From contig NZ_JAYMYY010000002.1 in NCBI RefSeq assembly GCF_039889165.1, positions 248,001 to 312,000 on the forward strand: 64,000 nt of DNA. Reading direction: 5' to 3'. The DNA is from Pseudocitrobacter cyperus (GTDB lineage: Bacteria; Pseudomonadota; Gammaproteobacteria; Enterobacterales; Enterobacteriaceae). The position numbers and the translations under genes were made by a program. The notes under the pieces were generated by a model. It was not told where the DNA came from. It did not search any database and saw nothing but the letters and a program-made list of their open reading frames with translations. Shown piece by piece: positions 59,223 through 64,000 of this stretch (the stretch's first letter is position 1; each line of letters starts with the position of its first letter).

Positions 59223-61441
59223 TAGCGACCAGCCGCCGGTTTAGGGCGTTTTTTCGCCCCTGTATTAGCCGGACGGGCCTGCGCGACAGGTGCTTTCTTC
59301 GCGCCTGCTGGCGTTTGACGTTGATGCGCCACTGGCGTGTGCTTGGTCAGCGCCGGACGCGTGTTGCGGTTCTGACGACGCGCTTCGCGCATCTCGTCCA
59401 GCGTTGGCGACGGCACCAGGCAATCGCGACGCGGGCCAATCAGATGCTTTTTACCCATCGCTTCCAGCGCCTGGCGGATCATCGGCCAGTTTTTCGGATC
59501 ATGATAGCGCAGCAGCGCTTTATGCAAACGACGCTGTTTATCCCCCTTCGGCACCACCACTTCTTCACTCTTGTAGCCAATTTTACCCAGCGGGTTCTTG
59601 CCGGTGTAATACATGGTGGTCGAGTTCGCCAGCGGCGACGGGTAGAAGTTCTGCACCTGGTCGAGGCGGAAACGGTGCTTCTTCAGCCACAGCGCCAGGT
59701 TCACCATATCTTCATCACGCGTACCCGGGTGCGCGGAGATAAAGTAAGGGATCAGATACTGCTCTTTCCCGGCCTGTTTCGAATAGGTGTCGAATAGCTC
59801 CTTAAAGCGGTGATAAGAACCCATCCCCGGCTTCATCATTTTCGACAACGGCCCCTCTTCCGTATGTTCCGGCGCAATCTTCAGATAGCCGCCTACGTGA
59901 TGGGTCGCCAGCTCTTTGATATAACGCGGATCTTCCACCGCGATGTCATAACGCACACCGGAAGCGATAAGGATCTTCTTGATGCCTTTCAGATCGCGTG
60001 CGCGACGGTAAAGATTGATCGTCGGCTCATGGTTGGTGTCCATGTGCGGGCAGATATCCGGATAAACGCAGGAGAGACGGCGGCAGGTTTGCTCGGCGCG
60101 CGGCGATTTACAGCGCAGCATATACATGTTGGCCGTTGGCCCGCCAAGATCGGAGATCACCCCGGTAAAGCCCGGCACTGTGTCGCGAATGGCTTCGATC
60201 TCGTTGATGATCGAATCTTCCGAACGGCTCTGAATAATACGCCCTTCGTGCTCGGTAATAGAGCAGAAAGAACAGCCGCCGAAGCAGCCGCGCATGATGT
60301 TGATCGAGAAACGGATCATCTCATACGCCGGAATACGCGCTTTGCCATACGCCGGGTGCGGTACGCGCTGATACGGCAGCGCGAAGACGCTGTCCATCTC
60401 TTCAGTGGAGAGCGGAATTGCTGGCGGGTTAACCCAGATATAGCGGTCGCCGTGTTTTTGCATCAGCGCGCGTGCGCAGCCTGGGTTGGTTTCGTGGTGC
60501 AGAATACGCGAGGCGTGTGCATACAGCACTTTATCGCTTTTCACTTTCTCAAAGGACGGCAGCAGCACATAGGTTTTTTCCCACGGCTTCGGGCGCGGCG
60601 GCTGTACGGTGACGGTTTTAACTTCCGCTTTCTTCGGCTCAACGGGTTTGTTGTCGGCACACGGTAAATCTTCACCATACGGATGCGGGATCGGGTCGAT
60701 TTTCCCCGGCGTATCCAGACGCGTGGAATCCACGCCAGCCCAGCCCGGCAGCGCTTCTTTGACGATAATCGCCGTGTTACGCACATCGCGGATCTGCGAA
60801 ATCAGTTCACCCTGTGCCAGGCGGTGCGCCACTTCCACTAACGGGCGCTCGCCGTTGCCGAACATCAGCATATCCGCTTTGGAATCGACCAGCACCGAAC
60901 GGCGCACGGTATCAGACCAGTAATCGTAATGCGCGGTACGACGCAGGCTGGCTTCGATGCCGCCCAGAATCACCGGCACATCTTTCCACGCTTCTTTGCA
61001 GCGCTGGGTATAAACCAGCGTCGCGCGATCCGGACGCTTGCCGCCGACGTTATCCGGCGTGTAGGCATCGTCCTGACGCAGCTTACGATCCGCCGTATAG
61101 CGGTTGATCATCGAGTCCATGTTGCCTGCGGTGACGCCGAAAAAGAGGTTCGGCTTGCCGAGGCGCATAAAGTCGTCTTTGCTGTTCCAGTCCGGCTGCG
61201 CGATGATGCCCACGCGAAAACCCTGCGCTTCCAGCATGCGGCCGCAAATCGCCATCCCGAAGCTGGGATGGTCAACGTAGGCATCGCCAGTAACCAAAAT
61301 GATGTCGCAGCTATCCCAGCCAAGTTGATCCATCTCTTCACGAGACATCGGCAAAAACGGCGCCGGCCCAAAACAGGCGGCCCAGTACTGCGGCCAGGAG
61401 AACAGGTCGCGATCCGGTTGGATCAGGGAGATAGAGCTCAT
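59222..61441 (-). CDS. ygiQ: Radical SAM protein YgiQ
   Basis: 739 residues, identical in length to the E. coli protein as I remember it. The radical SAM cluster motif is RGCFGGCSFCSIT (CX3CX2C), near residue 380. An N-terminal UPF0313 domain precedes it, and the tail is rich in Ala, Lys and Arg (GAKKRPKPAAGR). The reaction is not known. In E. coli ygiQ is far from lplA; here it is adjacent and convergent, so the order beyond lplA differs from E. coli, where yjjJ and deoD follow. Confidence 0.95.
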   Translation of the reverse strand: MSSISLIQPDRDLFSWPQYWAACFGPAPFLPMSREEMDQLGWDSCDIILVTGDAYVDHPSFGMAICGRMLEAQGFRVGIIAQPDWNSKDDFMRLGKPNLFFGVTAGNMDSMINRYTADRKLRQDDAYTPDNVGGKRPDRATLVYTQRCKEAWKDVPVILGGIEASLRRTAHYDYWSDTVRRSVLVDSKADMLMFGNGERPLVEVAHRLAQGELISQIRDVRNTAIIVKEALPGWAGVDSTRLDTPGKIDPIPHPYGEDLPCADNKPVEPKKAEVKTVTVQPPRPKPWEKTYVLLPSFEKVKSDKVLYAHASRILHHETNPGCARALMQKHGDRYIWVNPPAIPLSTEEMDSVFALPYQRVPHPAYGKARIPAYEMIRFSINIMRGCFGGCSFCSITEHEGRIIQSRSEDSIINEIEAIRDTVPGFTGVISDLGGPTANMYMLRCKSPRAEQTCRRLSCVYPDICPHMDTNHEPTINLYRRARDLKGIKKILIASGVRYDIAVEDPRYIKELATHHVGGYLKIAPEHTEEGPLSKMMKPGMGSYHRFKELFDTYSKQAGKEQYLIPYFISAHPGTRDEDMVNLALWLKKHRFRLDQVQNFYPSPLANSTTMYYTGKNPLGKIGYKSEEVVVPKGDKQRRLHKALLRYHDPKNWPMIRQALEAMGKKHLIGPRRDCLVPSPTLDEMREARRQNRNTRPALTKHTPVAHQRQTPAGAKKAPVAQARPANTGAKKRPKPAAGR

Positions 61442-61670
61442 TTTGCTTCCAAAAAGAAAAGTGGTAAAAAAATAATCAAAGGCCGGGGATTATACGCTGT
61501 ATTCAGGTGGGAAATGAAGGAGATTGTTGCCCGGCATGCGGCGAATATCTGTCAATCTGCCAGGTAGACCGTCATCAGAAATGGAAGTAACAAAATCCCC
61601 CTACAAAGCGCAATGTCAGGCTTGTGAAGTGAAATATCAACAATCATACGGGGTGCGATGAGAGCAGCCA

Positions 61671-61946
61671 CTACCTGGTAAGCAACACAGCAAAAAGCAG
61701 GGGAACCTGATACACAGGGGATGCCGCCCAAAGCATCCCAAACATCTTTTTATCGCCCATCTCCCGGAAAACGAACGCAAACAGCAAAGCAATACCAATC
61801 TGAGGGGCAACGACGCGCCAGAACAAATCGAGACAGTAACGCCATTGCATGGACAAAGTGAATAAGATAAACAAATGTACCAGATAGATAACCCAACTAT
61901 TGATGGTTAATATGATAATCATTGCGAATATTTGTGGGTCACACAT
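61671..61946 (-). CDS. Small membrane protein of unknown function
   Basis: 91 residues with three hydrophobic segments (IFAMIIILTINSWVIYLVHL, VVAPQIGIALLFAFVF, and PVYQVPLLFAVLL). A ribosome binding site (AAAGGA) lies 7 bases before the ATG. The gene starts 40 bases after the 497-residue gene and is probably the third gene of the same operon. I do not recognise the family. Confidence 0.6.
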   Translation of the reverse strand: MCDPQIFAMIIILTINSWVIYLVHLFILFTLSMQWRYCLDLFWRVVAPQIGIALLFAFVFREMGDKKMFGMLWAASPVYQVPLLFAVLLTR

Positions 61947-61986
61947 TTGCTAATCCTTTAAATGTTCAACACCGTAGTTCCCCAAC

Positions 61987-63480
61987 TTAATGAACGCTGC
62001 ATCGGGCGATACCGGTAAAGAAACGCCATACCTCCCCAGAATCCCCCTTATTCCCCCCCTCTCCCTTTCCCTCGCAGCACAACTCTGGCCCGATATCGTG
62101 TAATGCACTGGATGTTATTCCCTGATTTTCAGCCCCGGCAAGCGCAGCACACAATCGCTGTTTCGTCATGCCGGAGGCAAGAAATATTTCGGGCTTCGCA
62201 CCGCTTGTTATCGCGTCCGCAATGTTTTTATCCGAGAAGGCTATTTTTTGTTTAAGCATATCTTTTAATACCAATGAGAGCGTCTCACGATCGCCCTCTT
62301 CCTGTTTGATTGCCGCCAGTCGTAATGGCGTATAGTCATCGTCAGCCAGGATGAAACGTTGCCAGTCGATAATATTGGCGTTTATCAATGCGTTGACTAC
62401 CGAAGCATCAGCAAAACGCACGATAAAATCCAGTAACGTAATATTGTTACTGTGTTTCTTCATGTCGTCATAACGAATAATAATGCTCAGTATCGGAATA
62501 TCATCATCACGTACTTCTAATATCGAAGGGTTATCGGTTATTGATGCCACTAACGCTTTGCTGTCGCCAACCAGCGCTAACATCTGCAGGCGATGTATCT
62601 GCATTTTGGGCTGTTGTTTTTGCCAAAAGAAACTTAACGTTTCGCGATCCCTGGTGTTAATAATTTGCTCGTAAACGTCTTCCGTTAAAAGTTCTGGCAC
62701 TATTTCCAGCAACACTCCGCTAATTTCTCTGGCGGCCGCCAGATCGTGCTGACCGCTTCCACGCTGATATTTTAACTTCCCGTTTAGGTATAAATACATC
62801 CAGTACAGGGGGTTATGCTGATAAACCTGCAACCGATAATTCTTCGCCTGAAGGGAGTCTCCGGTTAGCAAAGTGGTAAAAAAGTAAACTGCGCGAGAAT
62901 TCAGATGAGTGACGGCCACAAAAAATGGGTGTGAATCACCACAACAGGAAAATGGCGTATCAACCCGAGCAATCAATGCTTTCAACGTATTGTCTGAAAT
63001 GTCTGGCTTAAGTACCGCTTGTGTGAGTATCTGTTTTAACTGGGCATCATCATGAATATTCTCCAGCACAATCGTGCCATCTCGCTCAGTACGATCAATC
63101 AAGCTTGAGCTTTGCTTATTCTCCCAGCCATGCACGACCTCTCGTGTTAGATAATTAACAGGTTCTAGATATCCCCAGAGCGCAATAAAAAAAAGATGGC
63201 ATGGTAAACATAGATATCTGAAATATCGACGCCCGGCAATAGCAAGAGACAGTGAGACAAACTGGCTAATGAGTGCAAAAAAGATCAGGCTTTCATTAAT
63301 ATTAAGCCAGTAAAACAGTAACGAACATGCACCGACCAGCGCTATCTGCGGCAACAGCAGCCACAGAAAAATCATCCGTACACGAGAATGTTTTATCGCG
63401 CAGCAAGATAGTAAGAGCGCCATAATATCGGCGATAGCCAACGGCCATAGCCAAATTGCGAACGCGAACTCCCGACCCAT
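61987..63480 (-). CDS. Membrane protein with N-terminal helices and ankyrin-like C-terminal region, unknown function
   Basis: 497 residues. The first 115 contain about four membrane helices (AIWLWPLAIADIMALLLSC, MIFLWLLLPQIALVGACSLL, and two more to residue 105). The remaining soluble part is alpha-helical with repeats that resemble degenerate ankyrin units, for example LLDFIVRFADASVVNALINA and TPLRLAAIKQEEGDRETL. The end carries GKGEGGNKGDSG. The start overlaps the stop of the upstream gene by one base (TAATG), so translation is coupled. I do not recognise the family; the ankyrin reading is an inference from helix pattern. Confidence 0.65.
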   Translation of the reverse strand: MGREFAFAIWLWPLAIADIMALLLSCCAIKHSRVRMIFLWLLLPQIALVGACSLLFYWLNINESLIFFALISQFVSLSLAIAGRRYFRYLCLPCHLFFIALWGYLEPVNYLTREVVHGWENKQSSSLIDRTERDGTIVLENIHDDAQLKQILTQAVLKPDISDNTLKALIARVDTPFSCCGDSHPFFVAVTHLNSRAVYFFTTLLTGDSLQAKNYRLQVYQHNPLYWMYLYLNGKLKYQRGSGQHDLAAAREISGVLLEIVPELLTEDVYEQIINTRDRETLSFFWQKQQPKMQIHRLQMLALVGDSKALVASITDNPSILEVRDDDIPILSIIIRYDDMKKHSNNITLLDFIVRFADASVVNALINANIIDWQRFILADDDYTPLRLAAIKQEEGDRETLSLVLKDMLKQKIAFSDKNIADAITSGAKPEIFLASGMTKQRLCAALAGAENQGITSSALHDIGPELCCEGKGEGGNKGDSGEVWRFFTGIARCSVH

Positions 63481-63713
63481 TACCTTTTTCCTTCATTGAA
63501 AATTAGCTGTATGGCCATGACCCATAATGAGATAACGGCTTCATCCTGAGCGTTGCTGATCAGAGACGTCGCCGCCAGGAGAGTGAAAAACAGGAGAATG
63601 GCCGCGAACCCACAGCAATCTAGGTAAAGAATCCATGTGCTAACCTCGGAACGTAATCCCTTCTTCTTTTGTTCTACGATAGCGCTTTCTTCGCGCTCTG
63701 GGCAGCAGGCCAA
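63480..63713 (-). CDS. Small membrane protein of unknown function, coupled to the 497-residue gene
   Basis: 77 residues with about two hydrophobic stretches (ILYLDCCGFAAILLFFTLLA and VISLWVMAIQLIF). The only available start is a TTG at 63713 and its ribosome binding site is weak, so the true start is uncertain. Its stop codon shares one base with the next gene's start. It could interact with its larger neighbour. Confidence 0.5.
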   Translation of the reverse strand: MACCPEREESAIVEQKKKGLRSEVSTWILYLDCCGFAAILLFFTLLAATSLISNAQDEAVISLWVMAIQLIFNEGKR

Positions 63714-64000
63714 ATTCTGAAAACAGCCTCCTTACTAAAAAAGCGCTTTGCTCACAAAACAAGGGCATCAAAAAAGGTTACATCTGGAAATTCGCTCCCG
63801 GCGTTTCCATGCTGCTATCATCGGTATGAAGCTGGTAGTATTCTGACCGATAGCATCATCATTTATTACTGGTTATCAGTATATCCATGCGCGTTCAGGC
63901 TTGCCGTCATTAAATATATAGATTTCGATAATCCAGGCGTGAAATATATAAAGGCTAGATATGGAACAAGTTATTACAAAACGTCGTTATTATGATATTG
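63714..64000. other. Gene-free stretch at the right edge
   Basis: 287 bases, AT-rich toward the end. It presumably holds the promoter of the three-gene membrane cluster. I see no supported gene; a further gene may begin beyond the window. Confidence 0.4.

Noticed and set aside
59810..60667. 285-residue open frame opposite ygiQ
   Set aside because: Lies fully inside ygiQ on the other strand and has no recognisable domain.
63669..63995. 108-residue plus-strand ORF at the right edge
   Set aside because: Overlaps the start of the coupled small membrane gene, lacks a ribosome binding site, and has no recognisable feature.

Overview
The window is a contiguous piece of an enterobacterial chromosome (family Enterobacteriaceae). 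It carries the block that flanks position zero of the Escherichia coli map, read in reverse: dnaJ-dnaK-satP-mog-talB-yaaJ-yaaA-yaaX-thrCBAL-yjtD-arcA-creDCBA-rob-gpmB-yjjX-trpR-slt-ettA, then nadR-radA-serB-ytjB-lplA. Protein lengths and motifs match the E. coli/Salmonella orthologues closely. A bcf-type fimbrial operon and a chitinase/muramidase cassette next to dnaJ are what I remember from Salmonella, but other loci (a capsule locus between ettA and nadR, ygiQ beside lplA) do not match the Typhimurium layout I recall. I therefore leave the genus open among Salmonella, Citrobacter and close relatives. I see no rRNA, tRNA, IS element, prophage or CRISPR array.

Layout. (1) 1-6906, minus strand: an eight-gene chaperone-usher fimbrial operon (bcfA to bcfH, with bcfH cut by the window edge), preceded at 7208-7912 by a winged-helix regulator. 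(2) 8168-14065: an accessory cassette with a large chitinase-like protein that has no signal peptide, a membrane-anchored winged-helix regulator, a GH108-type muramidase, a holin-like protein and a LysR regulator. Together these look like a holin/muramidase (type 10) secretion module. (3) 14328-42200: core genes. They cover heat shock (dnaKJ with two sigma-32 promoters), acetate/succinate transport, Moco synthesis, pentose phosphates, the attenuated thr operon, ArcA, the CreBC system with a cre-tag before creD, Rob, TrpR with its operator, Slt70 and EttA. One lineage-specific Rpn-family nuclease gene lies between satP and mog. (4) 42859-53384: a group-2-like, ABC-transporter-dependent capsule locus inserted between ettA and nadR. 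It has kpsEDCS on the plus strand, a two-gene AT-rich serotype region, and kpsTM on the minus strand behind a JUMPstart/ops element. kpsF and kpsU are absent from the locus. (5) 53715-61441: nadR, radA, serB, ytjB, lplA, then ygiQ. (6) 61671-63713: three unrecognised membrane-protein genes in a likely operon.

How the parts work together. The accessory blocks all concern the cell surface or export: fimbriae made with a dedicated disulfide enzyme, a candidate lysis-type secretion route for the chitinase, and a capsule whose poly-Kdo-linked chain is started by KpsC/KpsS, extended by the two serotype-specific proteins, and exported by KpsMT-E-D. The most interesting parts are the chitinase secretion cassette, the small capsule region 2 with its visible recombination boundaries in kpsS and kpsT, and the unknown three-gene membrane cluster at the right end.
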